The notes under the pieces are model-generated. The model had not been told where the DNA came from and made no database searches. It worked only from the letters and a program-made list of their open reading frames with translations. A stretch of 64,000 nucleotides of DNA from contig NZ_QFYR01000004.1 in the NCBI RefSeq assembly GCF_003254705.1, positions 62,001 through 126,000 of the forward strand. Reading direction: 5' to 3'. Below, piece after piece: positions 10,503 to 19,525 of the stretch. The DNA is from Phenylobacterium deserti. GTDB lineage: Bacteria > Pseudomonadota > Alphaproteobacteria > Caulobacterales > Caulobacteraceae. The position numbers and the translations under genes are program-made. How positions within the stretch are numbered: the first letter of the stretch is position 1; every line of letters begins with the position of its first letter.

Positions 10503-12244
10503 TGTCCATCCTCCGACACGGCCGGCGCGGCGGCGGCGATCTGCACGGCGTCTTCCTTGCGCTCGACGCCCAGGAACGGTGCGATGCGTTCGATCACCCG
10601 GCCCGCCGCCGGCGCGGCGACCCAGCCGCCGGTAGAGAAGCCGAAGGTCTTGGCCGTGCCATGCGGCTCGTCCATCAGGATCAGGACGAAGTAGCGCTTG
10701 GCGTCCACCGGACCGTCGGTGGGGAACACCGCCGCAAAAGACGAGACCTGCCGCTGGTGGTTGTAGCCGCGGATGGCGGGGTCGTACTTCTCGCCCGTGC
10801 CGGTCTTGCCGCCGACCGAGAGACCCGGCACGTCCGCCGACTTACCGCTGCCGCCGGTGACGTTGGCGCGCATGATGGACAGCATCTGCAGGGTGGTCTG
10901 CTCGCTCATGACCCGGGGGCCCTCGGGAAGGTAGCCGGGCTCCTGCTTGCGGATCGTCATGGGGGCGAGCTTGCCGCCATTGAGGATCGCGCCCATGGCG
11001 CGGGCGAGCGCCAGCGGGCTGACGTTCATGCCGTGGCCGAAGGAGGTGGAGGCCACCGCGTCGTCGTCCCACTTCTTGGGCGTCAGCGGGCGCGCGCTTT
11101 CGATCAGTTCGACCTTGGCCGGCTGGGTCAGGCCGAGGGCCTGGAAGTACTTGCCCATGCGCTCGGCGCCGACGCCGTGCGCCAGCTTGGCCGTGCCGAT
11201 GTTGGAGGAGTGCTGGAACACCTCTACCAGGGTCAGGATCTTCCGAGCGGCGTGGTAGTCGTGGATGGTGCGGTAGCCGAGCTTGTAGGGCTCGCGCGCG
11301 TCGAAGGTGGAGCTGGGCGAGGCGACGCCGCTGTCCAGGCCGATGGCGACGGTGAACGCCTTGAAGGTCGAGCCCATCTCGAAGACAGTGGCCGCCGCAC
11401 GATTGGTGCGGGCGTAGTCGCTGGCCTGCCCTGCCTTATTGGGGTCGAAGGTGGGATAGCTGGCCATCCCGAGGATCTCGCCCGTGTGGACGTCCGTCAC
11501 CAGGCCGACGGCGCCCTTCGGCCGGAACTCGGAAACGGCGCTGTAGAGCTCGTCTTCCAGAGCCGCCTGGACGCGCAGGTCGATCGACAGCGGTACTGTG
11601 CCATGCTTGGCCGCCGCGCCGCGGATATCCTCGTTCAGCGCGGCTTCAGCGCCGCTGAGGCCCTCGCCTCCGGAGTCCGAGAAGCCGATCACGTGGGCGG
11701 CGGTGTAGCCCAGCGGGTATACGCGGCGCTGTTCCGGCTCAAAGCTCACGCCGGGCAGGCCGAACTCGTGGATGCGCGCCTTCTGGGCGGGGGTCAGCCC
11801 TCCGACCAGGAAGATGCGGCGCTTGGAGCGCAGGGCGCGCTCGAGGCGCTCGGGCGTGACATTGAGGGTGGAGGCCAGCAGGCGGCGGGTCTCGGCGACG
11901 TCCCAGATCTCGCGCGGGTCGAGGTAGAGGCCGTAGTGCAGCAGGTCGGCGGCCAGCAGCTGGCCGTTGCGGTCCACCAGATCCGCGCGCGCCGCGCCAA
12001 CAGGCGGCGCATAGGCGTCGCCGCCACGCAGGCCGGAGAACAAGGCCGCGCGGGTCGCCCCCACGCCAAGAGTGGCGAAGCTCGCTGCAAACAGCGCCAG
12101 CACGAAGAAGATGCGCAGGCGGGTGTCGTCTTCCGCCCGACCGGAGGCGCGCGCCCGCTCGAACGCGTGCTCCAGGCGCCAGACAAAGCCGGCCACCCAG
12201 CGCGAAACGGGCGAGGCGCCGAAGGATTGAAGGCCGAGGCTCAT
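10499..12244 (-). CDS. ftsI: Division-specific transpeptidase FtsI (penicillin-binding protein 3)
   Basis: FtsI cross-links septal peptidoglycan in the periplasm. The 581-residue protein has a cytoplasmic tail, one membrane anchor (about residues 45-65, IFFVLALFAASFATLGVGA), a dimerisation domain and a C-terminal transpeptidase domain with the SxxK nucleophile in MGSTFKAFT, SxN in HSSNIGT and KTG in GGKTGTGEKY. The short N-terminal tail before the anchor is common in alphaproteobacteria. It overlaps ftsL and murE by four bases on each side. Confidence 0.97.
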   Translation of the reverse strand: MSLGLQSFGASPVSRWVAGFVWRLEHAFERARASGRAEDDTRLRIFFVLALFAASFATLGVGATRAALFSGLRGGDAYAPPVGAARADLVDRNGQLLAADLLHYGLYLDPREIWDVAETRRLLASTLNVTPERLERALRSKRRIFLVGGLTPAQKARIHEFGLPGVSFEPEQRRVYPLGYTAAHVIGFSDSGGEGLSGAEAALNEDIRGAAAKHGTVPLSIDLRVQAALEDELYSAVSEFRPKGAVGLVTDVHTGEILGMASYPTFDPNKAGQASDYARTNRAAATVFEMGSTFKAFTVAIGLDSGVASPSSTFDAREPYKLGYRTIHDYHAARKILTLVEVFQHSSNIGTAKLAHGVGAERMGKYFQALGLTQPAKVELIESARPLTPKKWDDDAVASTSFGHGMNVSPLALARAMGAILNGGKLAPMTIRKQEPGYLPEGPRVMSEQTTLQMLSIMRANVTGGSGKSADVPGLSVGGKTGTGEKYDPAIRGYNHQRQVSSFAAVFPTDGPVDAKRYFVLILMDEPHGTAKTFGFSTGGWVAAPAAGRVIERIAPFLGVERKEDAVQIAAAAPAVSEDGH

Positions 12245-12657
12245 TGGCCGTTCCCCGGGACGGGTTCCGGCGCTTCGGCCACCAGGGTCGGGTCGAGCTT
12301 CGGCGCGGGGGCCTCTTCCGGCTTGGTGGAGGGCTTAGGCGGGGGCGCGGGAGCGGCGATGGCCGGCAGCGCTTCGACCTTGGCCTCCCGCTTTACGGTG
12401 ACCGGCTTCAGGCCGAGGTAGGCGGTCGACAGGCGCTCGATCCGGGCGGGCTGTTCAAGATGGGAGACTTCGGCCTGCAGCAGGCGGATGCGGGCCTTCT
12501 CGGCCGCGATCTGACGCTCCACTTGTGCGATCTGCGCACGCTCGCGCCCGGCCATGGTCTTGGCCAGGTAGACGCCCAGGATTAGGACGACCAGCAGGCC
12601 CAGCGCCAGCAGGTCGACCAGCCGAAAACCGCGGACCTTGCGGTCGAGCAGGCTCAT
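12241..12657 (-). CDS. ftsL: Cell division protein FtsL-like
   Basis: A 138-residue bitopic protein with one membrane segment (about residues 14-30, [17 protein letters not shown]), a following coiled-coil-like stretch ([33 protein letters not shown]) and a Pro/Ala/Lys-rich tail. This architecture and the position between rsmH and ftsI identify FtsL, which forms the FtsQLB complex in the division machinery. Sequence conservation in this family is low, so the call leans on synteny. It overlaps both neighbours by four bases. Confidence 0.9.
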   Translation of the reverse strand: MSLLDRKVRGFRLVDLLALGLLVVLILGVYLAKTMAGRERAQIAQVERQIAAEKARIRLLQAEVSHLEQPARIERLSTAYLGLKPVTVKREAKVEALPAIAAPAPPPKPSTKPEEAPAPKLDPTLVAEAPEPVPGNGQ

Positions 12658-13589
12658 GCCGCCTCACTCCACACGGGCGCGGTGGTGCGCACCGCTGCCC
12701 GAAGCTTCGCCGAACGCGCACGGGGGTTGGCCGAAACCTCCTCATCCGACGGCGCAAGAGCGCCGTTGAACAGCAGGGAAAAGCTCGGAGGCGCGCCAGC
12801 CTGGACCGGCGGCGCATGCCGCGAGCCCGCCGGCGTCCGCCCCGCCCGCGTCGCCAGGAAGGTCTTCACGATTCTATCTTCCAGCGAATGGAACGTGACG
12901 ACGCAGAGCCGGCCGCCGGGCTTCAGCGCACGCTCCGCCGCAGCGAGACCTGCCTCCAGCTCGCCAAGCTCATCGTTGACGGCGATCCGCAGCCCCTGGA
13001 ACGAGCGGGTGGCGGGGTGGACCTTGGCGCCGCGCCGGCCGCCCAGCACCTGCTCGATGAAGTCGGCAAGTTCGAGGGTGCGCGTGAAGGGCTGTTCCGC
13101 GCGCCGGCGGACGATGGCGGAAGCGATGCGCCGGCTCTGACGCTCTTCGCCGTAGACGTAGAGAACACGAGCGATCTCAGCCGCCTCGGCCGTGTTCACC
13201 AAATCCGCCGCGGTGGGACCGTCCGCGCCCATGCGCATGTCGAGCGGCCCGTCCCGCAGGAAGGAGAAGCCGCGCTCGGCCTCATCCAGCTGCATGGAGG
13301 AGACGCCGAGGTCGAGAGCCACGCCATCCACCGCGCCCTCGCCGACTTCCTCAGCCATCTCCGAGAACGTCGTCTCGACCAGGCGGAAACGGTCTGCGGG
13401 AAGCCCCTCAGTGAAGCGCCGGGCGGTGGGGTCGCGATCGAAGGCCACGACGCCGGCGCCGGTCGCCAGGATCGCGCGGGTGTAGCCGCCCGCGCCGAAG
13501 GTGCCGTCGATCACGGTCTTGCCGGGACCGGCGTCCAGATGCTCGAGAACCTCGTTCAGCAGAACGGAGACGTGGGGACGCTCGCTCAT
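12654..13589 (-). CDS. rsmH: 16S rRNA (cytosine(1402)-N(4))-methyltransferase RsmH (MraW)
   Basis: RsmH uses S-adenosylmethionine to methylate the N4 of C1402 in 16S rRNA. The 311-residue protein starts [13 protein letters not shown] and has the SAM-binding [34 protein letters not shown] and [13 protein letters not shown] motifs. The start at 13589 shares one base with the mraZ stop (TGATG), which supports it over a longer upstream frame. Four-base overlap with ftsL. Confidence 0.97.
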   Translation of the reverse strand: MSERPHVSVLLNEVLEHLDAGPGKTVIDGTFGAGGYTRAILATGAGVVAFDRDPTARRFTEGLPADRFRLVETTFSEMAEEVGEGAVDGVALDLGVSSMQLDEAERGFSFLRDGPLDMRMGADGPTAADLVNTAEAAEIARVLYVYGEERQSRRIASAIVRRRAEQPFTRTLELADFIEQVLGGRRGAKVHPATRSFQGLRIAVNDELGELEAGLAAAERALKPGGRLCVVTFHSLEDRIVKTFLATRAGRTPAGSRHAPPVQAGAPPSFSLLFNGALAPSDEEVSANPRARSAKLRAAVRTTAPVWSEAA

Positions 13590-14053
13590 CACGCCGCTCC
13601 CACGCGGGCGGCGCGCTGCTGCGCGCGCAGTTGAGCAAGGCCTTCGCGGGCAGCGTCGCGCTGCGCGGCGCGGTGAGCCTGGAAGGCGTCCCGGTTCCAG
13701 ATCTGAAAGCGGTCGCCCAGACCGACCACAGCGACCCAGTCGGTCAGCCCGAAGGTCTCGCACAGGCTTTCCGGCAGGGTGATCCGGCCAGCGGTGTCGA
13801 AGGAGAGCCTGGCCATGCCGCCAAGCACCGAGGTTTCCAGGGCGGTGCGCAGCGGATCGCCGAACTCCAGCTCCTCGATGACGCCCATGTAGCGGTCGAA
13901 CAGGGCCTTGCCGCCACCTTCGATGCAGTCGGCCTCAATGGAAGGGAAGCAGAAAACGCCGTCGAACGGACCAGACGCCAGGGCGCGGAACTCCTGCGGC
14001 ACGACGATGCGCCGTTTGGCGTCCAGCTGTTTCTCGAAGGTCGAGAGAAACAC
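13589..14053 (-). CDS. mraZ: Transcriptional regulator MraZ
   Basis: MraZ is an AbrB-fold DNA-binding protein that represses its own dcw operon in other bacteria by binding repeats in front of mraZ. A GTG start at 14053 is chosen because the protein then begins [24 protein letters not shown], the conserved family N-terminus, and is 154 residues long. An ATG 129 bases further upstream would add a low-complexity extension with no counterpart in the family. Two duplicated MraZ domains are visible ([12 protein letters not shown] and [20 protein letters not shown]). First gene of the cluster. Confidence 0.93.
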   Translation of the reverse strand: MFLSTFEKQLDAKRRIVVPQEFRALASGPFDGVFCFPSIEADCIEGGGKALFDRYMGVIEELEFGDPLRTALETSVLGGMARLSFDTAGRITLPESLCETFGLTDWVAVVGLGDRFQIWNRDAFQAHRAAQRDAAREGLAQLRAQQRAARVGAA

Positions 14054-14183
14054 GCCCGTTCCAGCCCCTGCCACAGCCGTCGCCGGCCACCCCGTCTTCG
14101 CCCCTGAACGCCCGCCCCCAGGCGCGTCGGATTGGTTAGCGAATGATGAGTATGGGTTAACACGGGATGGATTGGGACACAAT

Positions 14184-14212
14184 GACTCCAGATGACTCTA
14201 ACGAGCGGATTC
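14184..14212. promoter_or_regulatory. Cluster of three GANTC sites upstream of mraZ
   Basis: GACTC at 14184-14188, GACTC at 14194-14198 and GATTC at 14208-14212 lie within 29 bp in the only gap before the dcw cluster. GANTC is the target of the CcrM adenine methyltransferase of Caulobacteraceae, whose methylation state controls some division promoters. That this is the mraZ promoter is inferred from position; no clear -35/-10 is claimed. Confidence 0.5.
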
Positions 14213-14331
14213 AAAGATGTCGCAGCGGGTAAAAACGAGCCGGCAATAAGTATCCACAGAACATACATGGAACCCGTTAAGGTGTAGGGCGGCCGGTGTC
14301 ATTGACGCCCATTCTGGTGTGCGGGTGGAGA

Positions 14332-14716
<385 letters not shown>

Positions 14717-14766
14717 CGGGCGGATAAGTGACCGCCGGGTCAGCCCGGGTCAACCCATCCTATCCG

Positions 14767-15195
14767 TCAGAAGGTGACCTTGACCGACTCCGCGCTGCGG
14801 GTTGCGGGGCCATGGTAGACCGCCTCGATGTTGTTGCCGGCCGGATCGAGCAGGAAGGCGGCGTAGTAGCCGGGGTGATAGGGCCGCTCCCCCGGTCCGC
14901 CGTTGTCGCGGCCGCCCGCTCCGAGGCCGGCGCGGTAGAATGCGTCCACCACGTCCCGGCTTTTGGCCTGAAACGCCAGATGGTGGCGGCCGGTCAGCTG
15001 GCCTTGCGCCGCCGCGCTGTCGGCGGTGCTGACGAAGAGCTCGTCGGCCCAGAAGTAGTCATCCGCCTCGCCGCCCAGCGGGATCTCCAGCACCTCGAAC
15101 ACCGCCTTGTAGAAGCTCCGGCAGGCATCGAGGTCGGCGACCACCAATTGGATGTGGTCGACCAATCGACCGCGGTGCAGCTCTTCCGTCTCCAT
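14767..15195 (-). CDS. VOC (glyoxalase/bleomycin resistance) superfamily protein
   Basis: A 142-residue single-domain protein of the vicinal oxygen chelate fold: VDHIQLVVADLDACRSFYKAVFEVL at the N-terminus, HHLAFQAKSRDVVDAFYRAGL in the middle and YYAAFLLDPAGNNIEAVYHG near the C-terminus. Candidate metal ligands are the histidines in VDHIQ and HHLAF and the glutamate in NIEAV. The start at 15195 is supported by GAGGAGG five bases upstream. Substrate cannot be told from sequence; many relatives are glyoxalase-like enzymes or dioxygenases. Confidence 0.9.
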   Translation of the reverse strand: METEELHRGRLVDHIQLVVADLDACRSFYKAVFEVLEIPLGGEADDYFWADELFVSTADSAAAQGQLTGRHHLAFQAKSRDVVDAFYRAGLGAGGRDNGGPGERPYHPGYYAAFLLDPAGNNIEAVYHGPATRSAESVKVTF

Positions 15196-15254
15196 GGCCG
15201 CCTCCTCGTTGTCAGAGAGCCAGCGTAACACGGGTCCGCGGATTGGGGGCAGGT

Positions 15255-15983
15255 CTACTCCGTCAGAGACGCCAGGCGCAGGAGTGCGATAAGGCGGGCT
15301 CGGGTCTCGCCGTCGGCGATGCCGTCCACCTTGGCCGGACGCCAGTGACGTTGGAAGGCGCGGACCACGGCAGTGGTGCGCGGCTCGAACTTGCCGGATG
15401 GAGCGCAGTCGAAGCCCAGGCGAGTGAAGCCGGCCTGCAGGGCGAACACGCCGGCGCCCTCTTCCCCCTCCTTCAGCGGCAGGCCGGGCGCGGGAGGAAC
15501 CTCCGCCCACAGCCCGTGGCCGGCCTCCGCCAGCCGCTTCCAGGGGAACAGCTCGCCGGGATCCGTTTTGCGCTCAGGCGCCACGTCGGAGTGGCCGACG
15601 ATGTTGCGGTCTTCGATGGTCCAGCGGCTGCGGATGTCGCCCACGAGTTCGATGACGGCGGCGATTTGGGCGTCTGGGAAGGCGCGGTAGCCCCAGTCGT
15701 GACCTGGGTTGACGATCTCGATGCCGATGGAGGCGCCGTTGATGTCCGTTTGGCCACGCCAGGAGGAGACCCCCGCGTGCCAGGCGCGCCGCTCCTCGGC
15801 CACCAGACGAAAGACGCGGCCATCCTCCTCCACCAGGTAGTGCGACGAGACCTTGGCCTCGGGGTCGCGCAGGCGATCCAGCGCTTCCTGGCCGGTCGGC
15901 ATGCCGGTGTAGTGCAGCACCAGGATTTCGGGCGGCGCGGTGCGGTTGTTGAAGTTCGGGGACGGCGCTTCGATGAGGTTCAT
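15255..15983 (-). CDS. N-acetylmuramoyl-L-alanine amidase, AmpD/AmiD type
   Basis: A 242-residue protein with an Amidase_2 domain (about 15-165) followed by a C-terminal peptidoglycan-binding-like helical domain (about 175-240). Zinc ligands are visible in VLHYTGM (H24), NIVGHSDVAPERKTDPG (H and D) and the SSHYLV region. These enzymes cleave the bond between N-acetylmuramic acid and L-alanine in peptidoglycan or its turnover products. No signal peptide is seen, favouring a cytoplasmic AmpD-like recycling role, although the extra C-terminal domain resembles AmiD. Its start overlaps the stop of the EamA gene by four bases, so the two are co-translated. Confidence 0.9.
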   Translation of the reverse strand: MNLIEAPSPNFNNRTAPPEILVLHYTGMPTGQEALDRLRDPEAKVSSHYLVEEDGRVFRLVAEERRAWHAGVSSWRGQTDINGASIGIEIVNPGHDWGYRAFPDAQIAAVIELVGDIRSRWTIEDRNIVGHSDVAPERKTDPGELFPWKRLAEAGHGLWAEVPPAPGLPLKEGEEGAGVFALQAGFTRLGFDCAPSGKFEPRTTAVVRAFQRHWRPAKVDGIADGETRARLIALLRLASLTE

Positions 15984-16876
15984 TGCGAGCGGCTCCAGAG
16001 CGCCATGAAGAGGGGCATGACCTGGTTGCGGCGAAGGGCGATGACCAAGACGCCCGCCAAGGCGGCGGCCGCTCCGAACGCCATCCGCAGGTCGAAGGGA
16101 TCGTGCATGAAGAGCACGCCGCCGGCGATGGTGCCCAGGGGGGTCATCAGGGTCAACGGCGAGATCAGGTTCGCTTCATAGCGGCGGACGAGCACGTAGT
16201 AGAGGCTGTGCGAGCCGATGGAGACCACGACGGCGGAGAACAGCACAGCGGCGACAAACGGCCAGCCTGCGGCCAGGCCCGCCTCCACCTGCCCCGGCTC
16301 GATGAAGAACGACAGCGCCGCCAGAGGCCAGACGGAGGCGAAGCCCACCCAGGCCTGGTATTGCAGCGGCTTCACGCCCTCCATCTGCTTCATCAGGATC
16401 GCGGCGATCGAAGAGAACAGCGCCGAGAGCGCGACGTAGACAAGGCCCGGCGTGATGCGGAAACCGTGCGGGTCCCACATGACGGCCAGCGCGCCAGCGA
16501 AGGTCAGGCCGATGCCGAGCCCGCGCCGCCAGCCGATCTTCTCGCCGAGCACCAGCACCGACAGCAGGGTGGTGATCGGCACGCCAACCTGCAGCACCAC
16601 CGCCGCTGAGGATGGCGTGGCGGTCTTCAGGCCCACAAACAGCATGGCGAAGTTGCCGACGCCCATGAGCAGGGCGATGACGATCAGCCGCCAGCGGGGC
16701 CGCGGCATGGGCTGGAACAGCCAGGGGAAGATCAGGACGGTGACGAGGGCGAACCGGACCGTCGCGTAGAACAGCGGCGGCACCCCCATGGGGCCGACCA
16801 CGTACTTCGACATCACGTTGTTGGCGGCCCAGATCAGGCACACCAGCACCAGAAGGCCGAAGTCGCGGAGGGACAT
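15980..16876 (-). CDS. EamA-family (DMT) transporter
   Basis: A 298-residue integral membrane protein with about ten hydrophobic segments arranged as two EamA repeats (first begins FGLLVLVCLIWAANNVMSKYVV; second begins TPGLVYVALSALFSSIAAILMKQ). Family members export metabolites such as amino acids; the substrate is unknown. It lies 51 bases after an acyl-CoA dehydrogenase gene and overlaps the amidase gene by four bases. Confidence 0.92.
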   Translation of the reverse strand: MSLRDFGLLVLVCLIWAANNVMSKYVVGPMGVPPLFYATVRFALVTVLIFPWLFQPMPRPRWRLIVIALLMGVGNFAMLFVGLKTATPSSAAVVLQVGVPITTLLSVLVLGEKIGWRRGLGIGLTFAGALAVMWDPHGFRITPGLVYVALSALFSSIAAILMKQMEGVKPLQYQAWVGFASVWPLAALSFFIEPGQVEAGLAAGWPFVAAVLFSAVVVSIGSHSLYYVLVRRYEANLISPLTLMTPLGTIAGGVLFMHDPFDLRMAFGAAAALAGVLVIALRRNQVMPLFMALWSRSQ

Positions 16877-16927
16877 GAAGGGCCGCTTAGGCCGCGTCGC
16901 GCCCCTTCCGCAACCGGCTGATGTGCG

Positions 16928-18070
16928 TCAGGCCGCCTCGCCCAGCGACAGGAACTCGTAGCGAGCCAGGAAGTGGTCGGTGGAGCCGAAGGCCGTCTCG
17001 ATCATGCTGGCGCGCTTGAAGTAGTGGCCGATGGCCATCTCCTCGGTCATGCCCATCCCGCCGTGGATCTGAATGGCGCTCTCGCCGACGAACTTGCAGG
17101 CCTTGCCGATCTGCACCTTGGCGGCGGCGGCGGCCTTGGAGCGCTCGCCGTCCCACCCGAGCTTCACGGTCGCCATGTAGGTCATCGAGATCGACTGCTC
17201 GAGGTTGATGAACATGTCGACCATCCGGTGCTGCAGCACCTGGAAGGAAGACAGCGGCACGCCGAACTGCTTGCGGGTGCGGGCGTACTCCAGGGTGCCT
17301 TCGTGCAGCTTGCGCAGCACGCCCACCGCCTCGCCGCAGGTCGCAACGACGGCCTCGTCCACCACCCGCTCGATCAGCGGCATGGCCTGGTCGAACGGGC
17401 CGATCAGGGCGTCCGCCCCAAGCTGCACGTTCTCGAACGTGACCTCCGAGGCGCGGAAGCCATCGACAGTCGGGTAGTCCTGGGTGGTCACGCCGGCGGC
17501 GTTCTTCTCCACCAGAAAGACAGAAACGCCCTCGTGCTCGCGCTGGCCGCCGCCGGTGCGGGCGGTGACGATCAGATGGGTGGCGTAGGGCGCGCCAATC
17601 ACCACCGCCTTGCGGCCGTTCAGGACGAAGCCTTCCCCCTGCTTGGCGGCCGTGGTCTTGAGATCGGCGAGGTTGTAGCGGCCCTGCGGCTCGGCCCAGG
17701 CGAAGGCGAAGATCGCATCACCGCCGATGATCTGCCCGATCAACTCCTCGGCGCGGGCGTGGCCGGAGTGCTTCAGGAAGCCGCCGCCGATCACCACCGT
17801 CCCAAGGTAAGGCTCCACCACCAGGGCTTTGCCGAACTCTTCCATGACGATCATGTTTTCGACCGCGCCGCCGCCCAGGCCGCCCAGCTCCTCCGGGAAC
17901 GGCGCGCCGAGGATCCCAAGTTCTTCGGCGAAGGCCTTCCAGACGTCCGGACGCCAGCCCGGCTCCTTGCCGAGCGCCGCGCGGCGCTTGTCGATGTCGT
18001 AGTTGTCCGAGAGGTAGCTCGCGACCGTGTCGCGCAGCATCGTCTGCTCGTCGGTGAAGTTGAAATCCAT
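16928..18070 (-). CDS. Acyl-CoA dehydrogenase family protein (second of pair)
   Basis: A 380-residue flavoprotein of the acyl-CoA dehydrogenase superfamily: N-terminal helical domain (MDFNFTDEQTMLRDTV), beta domain and C-terminal helical domain with QFGVPLSSFQVLQHRMVDM and QIHGGMGMTEEMAIGHYFKR. The start at 18070 gives the family length. It is encoded just after another acyl-CoA dehydrogenase (34-bp gap). Paired, divergent acyl-CoA dehydrogenases of this kind can form heteromeric enzymes acting on sterol side chains or branched acyl-CoAs; that is family knowledge, and the substrate here is unknown. Confidence 0.92.
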   Translation of the reverse strand: MDFNFTDEQTMLRDTVASYLSDNYDIDKRRAALGKEPGWRPDVWKAFAEELGILGAPFPEELGGLGGGAVENMIVMEEFGKALVVEPYLGTVVIGGGFLKHSGHARAEELIGQIIGGDAIFAFAWAEPQGRYNLADLKTTAAKQGEGFVLNGRKAVVIGAPYATHLIVTARTGGGQREHEGVSVFLVEKNAAGVTTQDYPTVDGFRASEVTFENVQLGADALIGPFDQAMPLIERVVDEAVVATCGEAVGVLRKLHEGTLEYARTRKQFGVPLSSFQVLQHRMVDMFINLEQSISMTYMATVKLGWDGERSKAAAAAKVQIGKACKFVGESAIQIHGGMGMTEEMAIGHYFKRASMIETAFGSTDHFLARYEFLSLGEAA

Positions 18071-18104
18071 CGATGTCGTCCCCGAACCTGTTGTTACGCG
18101 CCGC

Positions 18105-19307
18105 TCAGAGCCCCAGCACCATCTTGGCGATGATGTTGCGCTGGATCTCGTTGGAGCCGCCGTAGATCGAGGTCTTGCGGCCGTTGAAGTAGTCGCCCGC
18201 CACGCCGCGCGCGTAGTCGGGTCCGATCTGCACGTTGTGACCGAGATCGCGCAGGAAGGGCGCGCCGTAGTGGCCCGCAGCTTCCAGGGCGAGTTCCTGC
18301 AGGCGCTGCTGGATCTCGGTGCCCTTGATCTTGAGGATGGAGCTTTCCGACCCCGGGCCGCGGCCGCTGCTCTCGCCCGCCAGGGTGCGCAGCTCGGTGA
18401 ATTCGAGCGCCTGGAGGTCAATCTCCAACTCGGCCAGCTTGCGGCGGAAGAAGGCGTCGCCGATCAGCGGGCCGCCCGCGTCGCTCATCTCCGTGCGCGC
18501 CACGTTGCGCAGCTTCTCCAGCCCGCGCTTGGAGCGCGCCACGCCGGCGATGCCCGTGCGCTCGTGCGCCAGCAGCGCCTTGGCGCAGGTCCAGCCCTGG
18601 TTTTCGTGGAAGATGCGGTTCTCGACCGGCACCTTCACATTGTCGAGGAAGACGTCGTTGACCTCGTGCCCGCCTTCCAGGGTGATGATCGGGCGCACGG
18701 TCACGCCCGGGCTCTTCATGTCGATCAGCAGGAAGGAGATGCCGGCCTGCGGCTTGGCGTTCGGGTCAGTGCGAACCAGGAAGAAGCCCCAGTCGGCGAA
18801 CTGGCCCAGGGTCGTCCAGGTCTTCTGGCCGTTGACCAAGTAGTATTCCTTGCCGTCATCGCCGGTGATCCGCTCCGCGCGGGTCTTCAGCGACGCAAGG
18901 TCCGATCCCGCGCCCGGCTCCGAGTAGCCCTGGCACCACCAGACGTCGCCGTTGAAGATACCCGGCAGGAAGCGCTGCTTCTGCTCTTCGGTGCCGAAGG
19001 TGTAGATCACGGGCGCGAGCATTGAGAGGCCGAAGGGCAGCAGCGGCAGCGCATCGGCGCGCGCCAGCTCTTCGCTCCAGATGTACTTCTGCGTCGGCGT
19101 CCATCCCGTGCCGCCGTAGGCCTCGGGCCACGACGGCGCGACCCAGCCCTTCCTGGCCAGGATGCGGTGCCAGGACAGGTAATCTTCCTTGGAGAGCTCC
19201 TGCTTGGCCTTCTGCTTGGCGCGCAGTTCGGCGGGATAGCTCTCCTGGATAAAGGCGCGCACTTCCTCGCGGAAGGCGTTCTCTTCGGGCGTGAAGTCGA
19301 GGTTCAT
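18105..19307 (-). CDS. Acyl-CoA dehydrogenase family protein (first of pair)
   Basis: A 400-residue acyl-CoA dehydrogenase: MNLDFTPEENAFREEVRAFI at the N-terminus, WCQGYSEPGAGSDLASLKT in the FAD/substrate region and YGGSNEIQRNIIAKMVLGL at the C-terminus, the classic end of the family. The start at 19307 is favoured by GGAGGGAG seven bases upstream over a start at 19358 that would add a non-conserved extension. It is the first gene of a minus-strand run with the next acyl-CoA dehydrogenase, EamA and amidase genes. A palindrome 93 bp upstream may be its operator. Confidence 0.93.
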   Translation of the reverse strand: MNLDFTPEENAFREEVRAFIQESYPAELRAKQKAKQELSKEDYLSWHRILARKGWVAPSWPEAYGGTGWTPTQKYIWSEELARADALPLLPFGLSMLAPVIYTFGTEEQKQRFLPGIFNGDVWWCQGYSEPGAGSDLASLKTRAERITGDDGKEYYLVNGQKTWTTLGQFADWGFFLVRTDPNAKPQAGISFLLIDMKSPGVTVRPIITLEGGHEVNDVFLDNVKVPVENRIFHENQGWTCAKALLAHERTGIAGVARSKRGLEKLRNVARTEMSDAGGPLIGDAFFRRKLAELEIDLQALEFTELRTLAGESSGRGPGSESSILKIKGTEIQQRLQELALEAAGHYGAPFLRDLGHNVQIGPDYARGVAGDYFNGRKTSIYGGSNEIQRNIIAKMVLGL

Positions 19308-19399
19308 CAGGCTCCCTCCACGGCCGTCTGGCGCGGCCGTTTTACAGCGTATCGGCAACGGATCGGGACCTTACGCCCGCCTCTCCGGCTTGGGAAGAT

Positions 19400-19417
19400 G
19401 ACGCTTACGTAAACGTC
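19400..19417. promoter_or_regulatory. Palindromic operator candidate before the acyl-CoA dehydrogenase genes
   Basis: GACGCTTACGTAAACGTC is an 18-bp near-perfect palindrome (two mismatched positions, one pair) centred on TTACGTAA. Similar TTACGT/ACGTAA palindromes are known operators of regulators of fatty-acid and branched-chain catabolism in proteobacteria, which fits the downstream genes. The regulator is not encoded nearby. Confidence 0.45.
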
Positions 19418-19525
19418 CAATCAAATGTTTGAATGAGTCATGTGGGATGTGGAGAAACCCTGTCTGGCTCTCGCCCGTTCCCACGCCTTGCCTTCGCCAT
19501 GGAAGGCGGCCACAGCTTGGAGTCT

